This document shows positions 1-8,169 of a stretch of DNA of 64,000 nucleotides, piece by piece (position 1 is the first letter of the stretch; every line of letters begins with the position of its first letter). The DNA comes from Pseudomonas sp. PDM14. GTDB lineage: Bacteria > Pseudomonadota > Gammaproteobacteria > Pseudomonadales > Pseudomonadaceae. The DNA is taken from contig NZ_JACVAQ010000002.1 of assembly GCF_014851905.1 (NCBI RefSeq), positions 744,001-808,000 on the forward strand, in the 5' to 3' direction. The translations under genes and the position numbers were made by a program. A model generated the notes under the pieces. That model searched no databases and was not told the DNA's origin. It saw only the letters and a list, made by a program, of their open reading frames with translations.

Positions 1-1
1 C

Positions 2-1675
2 AAGGGCGAAGTCCGCCGTCATGGCAGCGACGAGCTGGTCACCAGCTTCGAACTGAAAACCGACGTGCTGCTCGATGAAGTCCGCGCTGGCGGCCGTATC
101 CCGCTGATCGTCGGCCGTGGTCTGACCGACAAGGCCCGTGCCGAACTCGGCCTCGGCCCAGCAGACCTGTTCAAGAAGCCGGTAGCACCTGCCGACAGCG
201 GCAAGGGCTTCACCCTGGCGCAGAAGATGGTGGGCCGCGCCTGCGGTCTGGCCGAAGGCCAGGGCGTACGTCCGGGCACTTACTGCGAGCCGAAGATGAC
301 CACCGTCGGTTCCCAGGACACCACTGGCCCGATGACCCGCGACGAGCTGAAAGACCTGGCGTGCCTGGGCTTCTCCGCTGACCTGGTTATGCAGTCCTTC
401 TGCCACACCGCGGCCTATCCGAAGCCGATCGACGTCACCACCCACCACACCCTGCCGGACTTCATCATGACCCGCGGCGGCGTGTCCCTGCGTCCGGGCG
501 ACGGCATCATCCACAGCTGGCTGAACCGCATGCTGCTGCCGGACACCGTCGGTACCGGTGGCGACTCGCACACCCGTTTCCCGATCGGCATCTCCTTCCC
601 GGCCGGTTCCGGCCTGGTCGCGTTCGCCGCTGCCACCGGCGTCATGCCGCTGGACATGCCGGAGTCCGTACTGGTGCGTTTCAAGGGCAAAATGCAACCG
701 GGCATCACCCTGCGTGACCTGGTCCATGCCATCCCTTACTACGCCATCCAGAAGGGCCTGCTGACCGTCGAGAAGAAGGGCAAGATCAACGCCTTCTCCG
801 GCCGCATCCTGGAAATCGAAGGCCTCAACGAGCTGACCGTCGAACAAGCCTTCGAGCTGTCCGACGCCTCCGCCGAGCGTTCGGCTGCCGGTTGCACCAT
901 CAAGCTGCCGGAATCGGCGATCGCCGAGTACCTGAAGTCCAACATCACCCTGCTGCGCTGGATGATCGGCGAAGGCTACGGCGACCCGCGCACCCTGGAG
1001 CGTCGTGCTCAGGCGATGGAAGCCTGGCTGGCCAACCCGCAACTGCTGGAAGCCGACAAGGACGCCGAGTACGCCGAGATCATCGAGATCGACCTGGCCG
1101 AAGTCAAAGAGCCGGTACTCTGCGCACCGAACGACCCGGACGACGCCCGTCTGCTTTCCACTGTCGAAGGTCAGAAGATCGACGAAGTGTTCATCGGCTC
1201 GTGCATGACCAACATCGGTCACTTCCGCGCTGCCGGCAAGCTGCTGGACAAGGTCAAGGGCGGTATCCCGACTCGCCTGTGGCTGGCTCCGCCGACCAAG
1301 ATGGACGCCCACCAGCTGACCGAAGAAGGCTATTACGGCATCTACGGCAAGGCCGGTGCGCGCATGGAAATGCCAGGCTGCTCGCTGTGCATGGGTAACC
1401 AGGCACGCGTCCAGACCGGTTCGACCGTGGTCTCCACCTCGACCCGTAACTTCCCCAACCGCCTGGGCGACGCCACCAACGTGTTCCTCGCCTCGGCTGA
1501 GCTGGCGGCAGTTGCCTCCATCCTCGGCAAGCTGCCGACCGTGGACGAGTACATGGCTTACGCGAAAGACATCGACAGCATGGCTGCCGACGTCTACCGC
1601 TATCTGAGCTTCGACCAGATCGCCGAGTTCCGCGAAGCCGCGGCCAACGCGAAGATCCCGGCCGTGCAAGTCTAA
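2..1675 (+). CDS. acnB: Aconitate hydratase B, C-terminal part (partial at window start)
   Basis: Bifunctional aconitase/2-methylisocitrate dehydratase of the TCA cycle, cytoplasmic, [4Fe-4S] enzyme. The frame is open from base 2, so the 5' end lies outside the window; about 557 of the usual ~865 residues are present. Visible AcnB hallmarks are the stretch [11 protein letters not shown], the iron-sulfur cysteine regions around [15 protein letters not shown] and [10 protein letters not shown], and the C-terminal FPNRLGD segment. It ends in a good intrinsic terminator. Identification is secure; nothing unusual is seen in the part present. Confidence 0.97.
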   Translation, partial: KGEVRRHGSDELVTSFELKTDVLLDEVRAGGRIPLIVGRGLTDKARAELGLGPADLFKKPVAPADSGKGFTLAQKMVGRACGLAEGQGVRPGTYCEPKMTTVGSQDTTGPMTRDELKDLACLGFSADLVMQSFCHTAAYPKPIDVTTHHTLPDFIMTRGGVSLRPGDGIIHSWLNRMLLPDTVGTGGDSHTRFPIGISFPAGSGLVAFAAATGVMPLDMPESVLVRFKGKMQPGITLRDLVHAIPYYAIQKGLLTVEKKGKINAFSGRILEIEGLNELTVEQAFELSDASAERSAAGCTIKLPESAIAEYLKSNITLLRWMIGEGYGDPRTLERRAQAMEAWLANPQLLEADKDAEYAEIIEIDLAEVKEPVLCAPNDPDDARLLSTVEGQKIDEVFIGSCMTNIGHFRAAGKLLDKVKGGIPTRLWLAPPTKMDAHQLTEEGYYGIYGKAGARMEMPGCSLCMGNQARVQTGSTVVSTSTRNFPNRLGDATNVFLASAELAAVASILGKLPTVDEYMAYAKDIDSMAADVYRYLSFDQIAEFREAAANAKIPAVQV

Positions 1676-1692
1676 GCGTCCGCAGTAAAAAG

Positions 1693-1720
1693 AAGCCCCG
1701 CCCAGTGCGGGGCTTTTTTT
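1693..1720 (+). terminator. Intrinsic terminator of acnB
   Basis: Nine-base-pair stem AAGCCCCGC/GCGGGGCTT with a five-base loop, running straight into a T tract, 18 bases after the acnB stop. Confidence 0.9.
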
Positions 1721-1794
1721 ATGGAGAAAAATCGCAGGTACGACGGTCGGATCAAGTAGGGCCCGGTCGGGCTATTTTTCCCAAGGAGTGCACC

Positions 1795-2004
1795 ATGAAA
1801 CACTGGATATTCGCCGCGTTCTGCGTACTGGGCCTGGCCGGTTGCGCCAGCGACTACATCATCGCCACCAACGACGGGCAGATGCTCAGCGCCGAAGACA
1901 AGCCTGAACTGGACGAGGAAACCGGCCTGCTGATGTATGAGGACCCGGAAGGCAACGACCAGCAGATCCCGCAGAGCTCGGTGAAACAGATCATCGAACG
2001 TTAA
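1795..2004 (+). CDS. YgdI/YgdR-type (DUF903) small lipoprotein, copy 1
   Basis: A 69-residue predicted outer- or inner-membrane lipoprotein. The first 18 residues form a lipoprotein signal with lipobox LAGC (Cys18), followed by the DUF903 core (YIIATNDGQML, a KPELDEETG turn and QQIPQSSVKQI). The ATG at 1795 is chosen because AAGGAG lies seven bases upstream and the signal peptide begins here; longer frames would run back into the acnB terminator. The family is small and SH3-like, of unknown function in E. coli (YgdI, YgdR). A closely similar copy follows 118 bases downstream. Confidence 0.88.
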   Translation: MKHWIFAAFCVLGLAGCASDYIIATNDGQMLSAEDKPELDEETGLLMYEDPEGNDQQIPQSSVKQIIER

Positions 2005-2122
2005 GTGTGATCGGCCACCCGGACCACTGGGTGGCCACCCTTCCCCACGCTTGCCAGACCTGTCGCGCCAGCTAGCTTTGTAGAGGTCGATGACCGACGC
2101 ACCGCTATCAGGAGCACAGCAT

Positions 2123-2332
2123 ATGAAGGTCTGGATACTCGCCCTGTTTTGCGCCGCAGCCCTCGCCGGCTGTTCCAGCGAATACATCATCACCACCACC
2201 GACGGCCAGATGCTCACCAGCGACGAGAAACCGGAGCTGGACGAAGACACCGGCATGCTCGAGTTCGAAGACAGCGAAGGCCGCCTGCAACAGATCCCGC
2301 AGAGTTCGGTGAAGCAGATGCTCGAGCGCTGA
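2123..2332 (+). CDS. YgdI/YgdR-type (DUF903) small lipoprotein, copy 2
   Basis: Also 69 residues, with lipobox LAGC (Cys18) and the same core, including an identical IPQSSVKQ segment near the C-terminus. It is clearly a tandem duplicate of the preceding gene. The start at 2123 has CAGGAG at good spacing and gives a proper lipoprotein signal. A terminator follows at once, so the pair is separate from the nasST unit downstream. Function unknown. Confidence 0.87.
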   Translation: MKVWILALFCAAALAGCSSEYIITTTDGQMLTSDEKPELDEDTGMLEFEDSEGRLQQIPQSSVKQMLER

Positions 2333-2351
2333 ACCTACGCAACCAACCCCC

Positions 2352-2375
2352 AACCCCGCCACGGCGGGGTTTTGT
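2352..2375 (+). terminator. Intrinsic terminator after the DUF903 pair
   Basis: AACCCCG/CGGGGTT stem with a short loop followed by TTTTGTTT, about 20 bases past the second DUF903 stop. Confidence 0.8.
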
Positions 2376-2392
2376 TTGCCTGCATGAACGCC

Positions 2393-2408
2393 TGGCATAT
2401 GGCTTGCT
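2393..2408 (+). promoter_or_regulatory. Sigma-54 promoter for nasST
   Basis: TGGCAT-N5-TTGCT matches the -24/-12 consensus TGGCAC-N5-TTGCW at all key bases, with GG and GC at the correct separation. Transcription would start near 2419, just ahead of the paired hairpins of the nasS leader. This fits NtrC/RpoN control of nitrogen genes; I did not find a convincing NtrC site. Confidence 0.75.
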
Positions 2409-2429
2409 TGGCTTGTCTGCAACAGAACC

Positions 2430-2510
2430 CTCCAACGGCGGAGCGAGTTCATAGACAATGGCGTCGTTTCTGGCTACCTGCCCGCAAGGTGGCTGGGGCG
2501 GCGCTTTTTT
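2430..2510 (+). promoter_or_regulatory. ANTAR-type antitermination leader of nasS
   Basis: Hairpin P1 has stem CTCC/GGAG (2430-2433, 2440-2443) and loop AACGGC; hairpin P2 has stem GAC/GTC (2454-2456, 2463-2465) and loop AATGGC. Both six-base loops have A at position 1 and G at 4, the ANTAR recognition signature. A long terminator follows: 2461-2470 pairs with 2495-2504 and 2472-2479 with 2487-2494 (several G-U pairs), then T6 at 2505-2510. The terminator's 5' arm shares bases with the P2 loop and 3' stem, so P2 and the terminator cannot coexist. The P2 stem is only three base pairs, weaker than in the nrtA leader. Confidence 0.72.
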
Positions 2511-2531
2511 CGTTCAAGGTGGGACTGATCG

Positions 2532-3746
2532 ATGACCGACAACACGACAACGCGCACTGACACGCTGGCCTGGGTGGCCGGCTCGGACGCACCGGAGAAG
2601 AGCGTGCTGGACCTGGGCTTCATGGCCCTGACCGACTCGGCCTCGCTGATCGTCGCCGCCACCCAGGGCTTCGCCCAGCCCCACGGCCTGACGCTCAACC
2701 TGCAGCGCCAGGCATCCTGGGCGACCCTGCGTGACAAGCTGCTGTCCGGCGAGCTGGATGCAGCACAGACCCTGTACGGACAGATCTATGGTATCCACCT
2801 CGGCCTCAGCGGGCCGGCGACCGACATGGCGATCCTCATGGGTCTGTGCCAGAACGGCCAGGCTATCAACCTGTCCGAGCCACTGAAACAGAGCGGCGTG
2901 ACCAGCGCCGAAGCACTGGCCCAGCGCGCGCGCCAAAGCGGTGCAAAACTCACCTTCGCCCACACCTTCCCCACCGGCACCCACGCCATGTGGCTGAACT
3001 ACTGGCTGGCCAGTCACGGCATCCATCCGCTGGAAGACGTAAACACGGTGATCGTGCCGCCGTCGCAGATGGTCGCCCACCTCAAGGCGGCGCGCATCGA
3101 CGGTTTCTGCGCGGGCGGCCCGTGGGGCGCCCTAGCGGTCGATGAGAACCTCGGTTTCACCGTCGCCACCAGCCAGATGATCTGGGCCGACCACCCGGAG
3201 AAGGTACTCGGCGTGACCCGCGAATTCGTCGAGCAGTACCCCAACACCGCGCGCGCCCTGACCATGGCCGTGCTCGAGGCCAGCCGCTTCATCGACGAGA
3301 ACGAAGAGAACAAGCGCAGCACCGCGCAACTGATCAGCGGCAGCGAGTACATCGACGCGCCGTTGTCGGCCATCGAGCCGCGCTTCCTTGGCCATTACCA
3401 GGACGGCATCGGTCACGCCTGGCTGGACGCCAACCCGCTGCGCTTCTTCGCCAACGGCGAGGTGAACATGCCCTGGCTGTCGGACGGAATGTGGTTCATG
3501 ACCCAGTTCCGCCGCTGGGGCCTGCTCAAGGACGACCCGGACTACCTCACGGTCGCCCGGCAGATCCACCAGCTCGACCTCTACCGCCAGGCTGCCGAAG
3601 CACTCGGCATCGCCGTACCCGAGAACGCCCTGCGCAGCAGCACGTTGCTCGACGGCACCGTCTGGGACGGCAGAGATCCGGCCGCCTACGCGCACAGCTT
3701 CGCCATCCACGCACGCAGCGGCAGCGCCGCTTCCATCGCCCTGTAA
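2532..3746 (+). CDS. nasS: Nitrate/nitrite sensor NasS (cytoplasmic NrtA-like protein)
   Basis: A 404-residue protein of the NrtA/CmpA nitrate-binding family without any signal peptide, as expected of NasS, the cytoplasmic partner that holds NasT inactive until nitrate or nitrite binds. It aligns along its length with the periplasmic NrtA encoded at 8.3 kb, sharing GSDAPEK, FPTGTHAMWL, IWADHPEKVLG and LRSSTL. It is followed after 21 bases by nasT, the usual pair. The start ATG at 2532 lies about 22 bases after the leader's T run. The absent export signal and adjacent nasT make NasS much more likely than a transporter subunit. Confidence 0.9.
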   Translation: MTDNTTTRTDTLAWVAGSDAPEKSVLDLGFMALTDSASLIVAATQGFAQPHGLTLNLQRQASWATLRDKLLSGELDAAQTLYGQIYGIHLGLSGPATDMAILMGLCQNGQAINLSEPLKQSGVTSAEALAQRARQSGAKLTFAHTFPTGTHAMWLNYWLASHGIHPLEDVNTVIVPPSQMVAHLKAARIDGFCAGGPWGALAVDENLGFTVATSQMIWADHPEKVLGVTREFVEQYPNTARALTMAVLEASRFIDENEENKRSTAQLISGSEYIDAPLSAIEPRFLGHYQDGIGHAWLDANPLRFFANGEVNMPWLSDGMWFMTQFRRWGLLKDDPDYLTVARQIHQLDLYRQAAEALGIAVPENALRSSTLLDGTVWDGRDPAAYAHSFAIHARSGSAASIAL

Positions 3747-3767
3747 CGCTGCGAGACGACGACCAAG

Positions 3768-4346
3768 ATGCTACGAATTCTGCTGATCAACGACACCGCG
3801 AAGAAGGTCGGGCGCCTGAAGAGTGCGCTCATCGAAGCCGGTTTCGAGGTCATCGACGAGTCTGGCCTGACCATCGACCTGCCCGAGCGCGTCGAAGCCG
3901 TACGCCCGGACGTGGTGCTGATCGATACCGAGTCGCCGGGCCGCGACGTGATGGAACAGGTGGTCCTGGTCACCCGCGACCAGCCGAGGCCGATCGTCAT
4001 GTTCACCGACGAGCACGACCCATCGGTGATGCGCCAGGCGATTCAATCCGGGGTCAGCGCCTACATCGTCGAAGGCATCCATGCCCAGCGCCTGCAACCG
4101 ATCCTCGACGTCGCCATGGCCCGTTTCGAGAGTGACCAGGCCCTGCGCGCGCAGCTGCAGGCCCGCGACGAACAGCTGGCCGAGCGCAAGCGCGTGGAAC
4201 TGGCCAAGGGCCTGCTGATGAAGATGAAGAGCTGCAACGAGGAAGAGGCCTACACGCTGATGCGCCGCCAGGCCATGAGCCGCCAGCAAAAGCTGATCCA
4301 GGTGGCCGAACAGATCATTGCCATGCACGACATGCTGGGGAACTGA
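3768..4346 (+). CDS. nasT: ANTAR-domain antiterminator NasT
   Basis: 192 residues: receiver-like domain (about 1-120), coiled linker (121-145) and C-terminal ANTAR RNA-binding domain (about 135-190, with ERKRVELAKGLLM and the conserved EAYTLMRRQAM helix). The phosphoacceptor-like Asp53 is present, but the usual receiver lysine position reads YIVEG, so it looks like a pseudo-receiver controlled by NasS binding rather than by phosphorylation. It is expected to bind the paired hexaloop hairpins in the leaders at 2430 and 8170 and prevent termination. Cotranscribed with nasS. Confidence 0.92.
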   Translation: MLRILLINDTAKKVGRLKSALIEAGFEVIDESGLTIDLPERVEAVRPDVVLIDTESPGRDVMEQVVLVTRDQPRPIVMFTDEHDPSVMRQAIQSGVSAYIVEGIHAQRLQPILDVAMARFESDQALRAQLQARDEQLAERKRVELAKGLLMKMKSCNEEEAYTLMRRQAMSRQQKLIQVAEQIIAMHDMLGN

Positions 4347-4535
4347 ACAGCCGATCCGCCGCGCTGCTGTTTCGCCTATGCCAGGTGACGCCCGGCTGAA
4401 AGCACCCGGCCGCGGCGAACCAACGGCCTGCGGGCGAGTCTGCTCAGAAGGCTCGCCACCCCGGCGGGCCCGGCACGCATCCACCTCGAAGGGGGCAGTC
4501 TTGAGCGAACGTGCCCTTTTCGAGGATGACCACGC

Positions 4536-5645
4536 ATGCAGACACAATCCCGTCCCTCGCGCCTTTCGGCGCGCCGCCAGGCCCTGCTCGGCGCCCTGCT
4601 ACTGAGCGGCCTGCTCGCCGGCGAAACCCAGGCCGACCTGTACAAGGGCGTCCCGCCGGGCGGCAACTTCGCCCTGGAAAACTGGAACATCACCGTGCCT
4701 GCCGATGCCAGCGGCGGCACCGCGGGCAAGGCGGTGACCATCCCGCCCGAGCAACTGGCGGGCAAGCAGGGCTACCAGTCGACCTGGTTTCGCACCGACA
4801 GCGACGGCGCCATGACTTTCTGGGCGCCGCTCAACGGCGCCACTGCCGGCGGCTCCAGCAGCCCGCGCGCGGAGCTGCGCGAGATGCTCGACCCGGGCAA
4901 CCTCAGCGTGACCTGGAACGGCGCGGGCAATTCGCTGCAGGACGCCCTGGTCAAGGTTACCCAGGTGCCCAGCGACGGCATCGTCATCGTCGGCCAGGTC
5001 CATGGCTACGGCAGCGCGCCGCTGATCCTCCTGTACTACCGCTACGACGCCAGCAAGCAGACCGGCCGCGTGATCGCCAAACTGCAGGGCCTGCCGGAAC
5101 AGGGTCCGCCCTTCACCAACCACGTGCTGGCCGAGAACATCCGCCTGGGCGAAGCCTTCACCTACCAGATGCGGGTCAGCAACAACGTGGCCATGGCCTC
5201 GGCCAACGGCGGCCCGGTGGCACGCATGCCGATGGACCCGGCCTGGAACAGCGAGACGTTCTACTTCAAGGCCGGTGCCTACCTGCACATGCATGGCGAC
5301 AGCGCCACCGAGGGTGGCCGCGCGAAGTTCTACCGGCTCGCCGCCAGCCACCCCAACGACGGCCTGCTGGTCAACAGCCCGGCCGCACTGACCAACGCCA
5401 CCGCCGAGCAACCGTACCTGGTGCAGCTGTCCAGCACCGGCGGCCTTGGTGGCGCCACCTGGAAACTGGTCAGCGGCCATCCGCCGGCCGGCCTGCGCCT
5501 GTCCCGCGACGGCGTGATCAGCGGCACGCCGCAGGCGCGCGCGGTGTCCACCACGGCACACTGGTTCGTTGCCCAGGTGCAGGACGTCAACGGCAGCACC
5601 CACCACAAGAAGTTCTCGATCCTGGTCCGCGCCGCGGGTAACTGA
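4536..5645 (+). CDS. Secreted polysaccharide lyase family 7 (alginate lyase) with C-terminal Ig-like domain
   Basis: 369 residues. An N-terminal signal ends near TQA/DLYKG (about 33). The PL7 motifs are all present: RAELR (111-115), QVH (154-156) and YFKAGAYLH (243-251), which contribute the catalytic Arg, Gln, His and Tyr of beta-elimination of uronate polymers. The catalytic part ends near residue 275; residues 280-369 form a putative Ig-like module (GGLGGATWKLVSG, GVISGTPQA) of the type often found in secreted enzymes. It is likely periplasmic or secreted and cleaves alginate-like polymers; mannuronate or guluronate preference cannot be read. It stands alone, without alginate transport genes, 189 bases after nasT. 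Confidence 0.82.
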   Translation: MQTQSRPSRLSARRQALLGALLLSGLLAGETQADLYKGVPPGGNFALENWNITVPADASGGTAGKAVTIPPEQLAGKQGYQSTWFRTDSDGAMTFWAPLNGATAGGSSSPRAELREMLDPGNLSVTWNGAGNSLQDALVKVTQVPSDGIVIVGQVHGYGSAPLILLYYRYDASKQTGRVIAKLQGLPEQGPPFTNHVLAENIRLGEAFTYQMRVSNNVAMASANGGPVARMPMDPAWNSETFYFKAGAYLHMHGDSATEGGRAKFYRLAASHPNDGLLVNSPAALTNATAEQPYLVQLSSTGGLGGATWKLVSGHPPAGLRLSRDGVISGTPQARAVSTTAHWFVAQVQDVNGSTHHKKFSILVRAAGN

Positions 5646-5805
5646 TCGCGCGTCGCGTCGCCGCCACGGCGAATTCGCCAGCGTTGCCAGGGACGGCAAA
5701 TCGGGCTCGACAAGCCACCCTGGCTGCGCTTATCTTCGCGCCCTGGCCACCGCAGTGGCCAACGTCGCTCGGACGGTTCCGGGCGCTTACGTATCCGAGG
5801 AAAGC

Positions 5806-7044
5806 ATGGCTGACCAAGCTAAGCGCCGCTTTGCGCGCATCGATCGTCTCCCCCCCTACGTTTTCAACATCACTGCCGAACTGAAGATGGCTGCCCGTCG
5901 CCGTGGCGAGGACATCATCGACTTCAGCATGGGCAACCCCGATGGCGCCACACCGCCGCACATCGTCGAAAAACTCTGCACCACCGCCCAGCGTGACGAC
6001 ACCCACGGCTACTCCACCTCGCGTGGCATTCCGCGTCTGCGCCGCGCCATTTCGCGCTGGTACGCCGACCGCTACGAGGTGGAAATCGACCCCGACGAGG
6101 AAGCCATCGTCACCATCGGCTCCAAGGAAGGCCTGGCGCACCTGATGCTGGCCACCGTCGACCATGGCGACACCGTGCTGGTGCCCAACCCGAGCTACCC
6201 GATCCACATCTACGGCGCCGTGATCGCCGGCGCCCAGGTACGCTCCGTGCCGCTGGTACCGGGCATCGACTTCTTCGCCGAGCTGGAACGGGCGATTCGC
6301 GAATCGATCCCGAAACCGAAGATGATGATCCTCGGCTTCCCGTCCAACCCGACCGCACAGTGCGTAGAACTGGACTTCTTCGAGCGCGTGGTGGCCCTGG
6401 CCAAGCAGTACGACATTCTCGTGGTGCACGACCTGGCCTACGCCGACATCGTCTACGACGGCTGGAAAGCCCCGTCGATCATGCAGGTGCCGGGTGCCAA
6501 GGATATCGCCGTGGAGTTCTTCACCCTGTCCAAGAGCTACAACATGGCGGGCTGGCGGGTGGGCTTCATGGTCGGCAACAAGGAGCTGGTCAGCGCCCTG
6601 GCGCGGATCAAGAGCTACCACGACTACGGCACCTTCACCCCGCTACAGGTCGCGGCCATCGCCGCCCTGGAAGGCGACCAGCAGTGTGTGCGCGACATCG
6701 CCGAACAGTACCGGCAGCGTCGCAACATGCTGGTCAAGGGCCTGCACGAAGCCGGCTGGATGGTCGAGAATCCCAAGGCCTCAATGTACATCTGGGCGAA
6801 GATTCCCGAGCAGTACGCCCACCTGGGTTCGCTGGAATTCGCCAAGAAGCTGTTGATCGAGGCCAAGGTCTGCGTGTCGCCGGGCATCGGCTTCGGCGAC
6901 TACGGCGATGACCACGTGCGTTTCGCCCTGATCGAGAACCAGGACCGTATCCGTCAGGCGGTGCGTGGCATCAAGGCCATGTTCCGCGCCGACGGTCTGC
7001 TGCAACCGGCACCCGCCAAACCACGCAAGACCCCGGCGGAGTGA
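5806..7044 (+). CDS. alaC: Alanine-synthesising aminotransferase AlaC
   Basis: 412-residue class I/II PLP aminotransferase. It carries GNPDGATPP near residue 44, the FPSNPTAQ substrate region near 179, and the PLP lysine in LSKSYNMAGWR (Lys243). Similarity is to AlaC (YfdZ), the glutamate-pyruvate transaminase. A start at 5806 is chosen over longer frames because GAGGAAA precedes it and the family begins with a short tail before RIDRLPPYVF. It sits in an unrelated neighbourhood; a terminator follows directly. Confidence 0.9.
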   Translation: MADQAKRRFARIDRLPPYVFNITAELKMAARRRGEDIIDFSMGNPDGATPPHIVEKLCTTAQRDDTHGYSTSRGIPRLRRAISRWYADRYEVEIDPDEEAIVTIGSKEGLAHLMLATVDHGDTVLVPNPSYPIHIYGAVIAGAQVRSVPLVPGIDFFAELERAIRESIPKPKMMILGFPSNPTAQCVELDFFERVVALAKQYDILVVHDLAYADIVYDGWKAPSIMQVPGAKDIAVEFFTLSKSYNMAGWRVGFMVGNKELVSALARIKSYHDYGTFTPLQVAAIAALEGDQQCVRDIAEQYRQRRNMLVKGLHEAGWMVENPKASMYIWAKIPEQYAHLGSLEFAKKLLIEAKVCVSPGIGFGDYGDDHVRFALIENQDRIRQAVRGIKAMFRADGLLQPAPAKPRKTPAE

Positions 7045-7050
7045 AACCGG

Positions 7051-7084
7051 CGAGGCGGCAGCGCACGGCTGCCGCCTCGTTTCT
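7051..7084 (+). terminator. Intrinsic terminator of alaC
   Basis: Twelve-base-pair perfect stem CGAGGCGGCAGC/GCTGCCGCCTCG with a five-base loop and TTTCT tail. It touches the stop of the convergent lipoprotein gene. Confidence 0.8.
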
Positions 7085-7473
7085 CAGCCCGAGTAGTCCA
7101 GCGCCGTCCAGGCCCGACTTAGGCCATTGGCGATCACGCAGCCGGGCCGCTCCAGTTCCTCGTTGTAATCCTGTGACAGCCGCGTGACCTCGCCTTCACC
7201 ACCCTCGCGCTCGGTCAACCACTGCACCTTGCCGCAGTTCGGCGTCTCGATCACGTAGCTGGCGGAAATGCGCGTGTGCTGCCCCGGCAGCTTGATCACG
7301 TCCAGCACCCGACCATGTTCCTCGACGCGCTTGCCGTCGGAAACCAGTACCGCCCAGGCATCACCGCCCTCGATCACCAGATAGGCGCCATTGGCCTTGG
7401 GCTGTTCGAGCTGTGGCTGGGCACAGCCTGCCAGCAGAGCCAGTAGCAGAATCGTCATCAGCTTGTGGTGCAT
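7084..7473 (-). CDS. Small hypothetical lipoprotein
   Basis: 129 residues with an N-terminal lipoprotein signal and lipobox LLAGC (Cys18). The mature part (NGAYLVIEGGDAWAVLVSDGK and later cysteines in ETPNCGK and ERPGC) is not a family I recognise; two cysteines could form a disulfide in the periplasm. The ATG at 7473 has AGGAG eight bases upstream, favouring it over the internal ATG at 7458. It is transcribed divergently from the gene at 7596, so the LexA-like sites between them could act on either promoter. Confidence 0.7.
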   Translation of the reverse strand: MHHKLMTILLLALLAGCAQPQLEQPKANGAYLVIEGGDAWAVLVSDGKRVEEHGRVLDVIKLPGQHTRISASYVIETPNCGKVQWLTEREGGEGEVTRLSQDYNEELERPGCVIANGLSRAWTALDYSG

Positions 7474-7513
7474 ATAGGCAGCTCCTGTTCCGGTGATCTC
7501 GACGGCACTTGAG

Positions 7514-7547
7514 CTGTACTATTATCCAGTAGTGTTTATTTGTACAG
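7514..7547 (+). promoter_or_regulatory. Tandem LexA-like boxes
   Basis: Two sixteen-base sites of the CTGT-N8-ACAG type lie two bases apart: 7514-7529 (CTGT-N8-CCAG) and 7532-7547 (GTGT-N8-ACAG), each with one deviation in the terminal tetrads and AT-rich centres. The outer halves also form an exact inverted repeat, CTGTAC and GTACAG. They lie 49 bases before the start codon of the gene at 7596, in a typical place for repression. Confidence 0.6.
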
Positions 7548-7595
7548 TACTTTTCGTTTACTCTTTTGCGGCCGTGGAACCCAAGGAGACTGACC

Positions 7596-7922
7596 ATGCT
7601 GGACGTACTGCAGTTGAAGAACAAAGTGAACCAGATGCCACTGGACAGCATTCGCCCCATGGTTGCGGAACTGCACCTGGAGGGGCTGGTGACAGGCAGC
7701 AAGACGCCGTTCCGGCGCGTGCACTTCAACACCTGCTTCGCCGAGATCGAAGCGCTGCTGCAACGTGCCGGCTATCACCGCCAGCTCGATGTGGTCGGCT
7801 ACCAGGGCCTGGCCTACGCCCTGTTCGATCCCGCGCGCTGGGAGGCGGTCACCGTGCTGCGTTGGCTCAAGGACTACGTCGAGGAAACCCAGCGCCGCTC
7901 GCCAGCCGCACTCAGCCACTGA
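7596..7922 (+). CDS. Small conserved protein, predicted SOS-regulated
   Basis: A 108-residue soluble protein, with no signal peptide or membrane helix. ATG at 7596 is preceded by AAGGAG at ideal spacing. I do not recognise the family; the sequence is mixed alpha/beta with a helical N-terminus (LKNKVNQM) and a conserved-looking HFNTCFAEIEALLQ segment. The tandem LexA-like boxes directly upstream suggest induction by DNA damage. Assignment of a role beyond that is not possible here. Confidence 0.75.
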   Translation: MLDVLQLKNKVNQMPLDSIRPMVAELHLEGLVTGSKTPFRRVHFNTCFAEIEALLQRAGYHRQLDVVGYQGLAYALFDPARWEAVTVLRWLKDYVEETQRRSPAALSH

Positions 7923-8130
7923 GTGGCTGCTCCACCGCGCGAACCAAAAGCGCACAGGAGCGGCCGGGCGTGCACGGCGATGGCTCGTAAAGGGCATGCA
8001 CCGGCTGTCGCGTAGCGCCGAGCCGACGTAGCCGGAATCTCGCAGAACCCGGCTAAGCCCCTGTTCTACAAGCACCATTCCTATCGGCAGCAATCCTCCT
8101 CGGACCCGTTCCCTCTCGCCCTCAGCAAGC

Positions 8131-8146
8131 TGGCAAGCCCTTTGCA
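8131..8146 (+). promoter_or_regulatory. Sigma-54 promoter for nrtABC
   Basis: TGGCAA-N5-TTGCA fits the -24/-12 consensus with correct GG/GC spacing; start of transcription would be near 8157, about 13 bases before the first leader hairpin. The rest of 7923-8130 holds no gene that I can support and no certain activator site. Confidence 0.75.
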
Positions 8147-8169
8147 ATAGCCCGTGCAGACTCCTGCGA

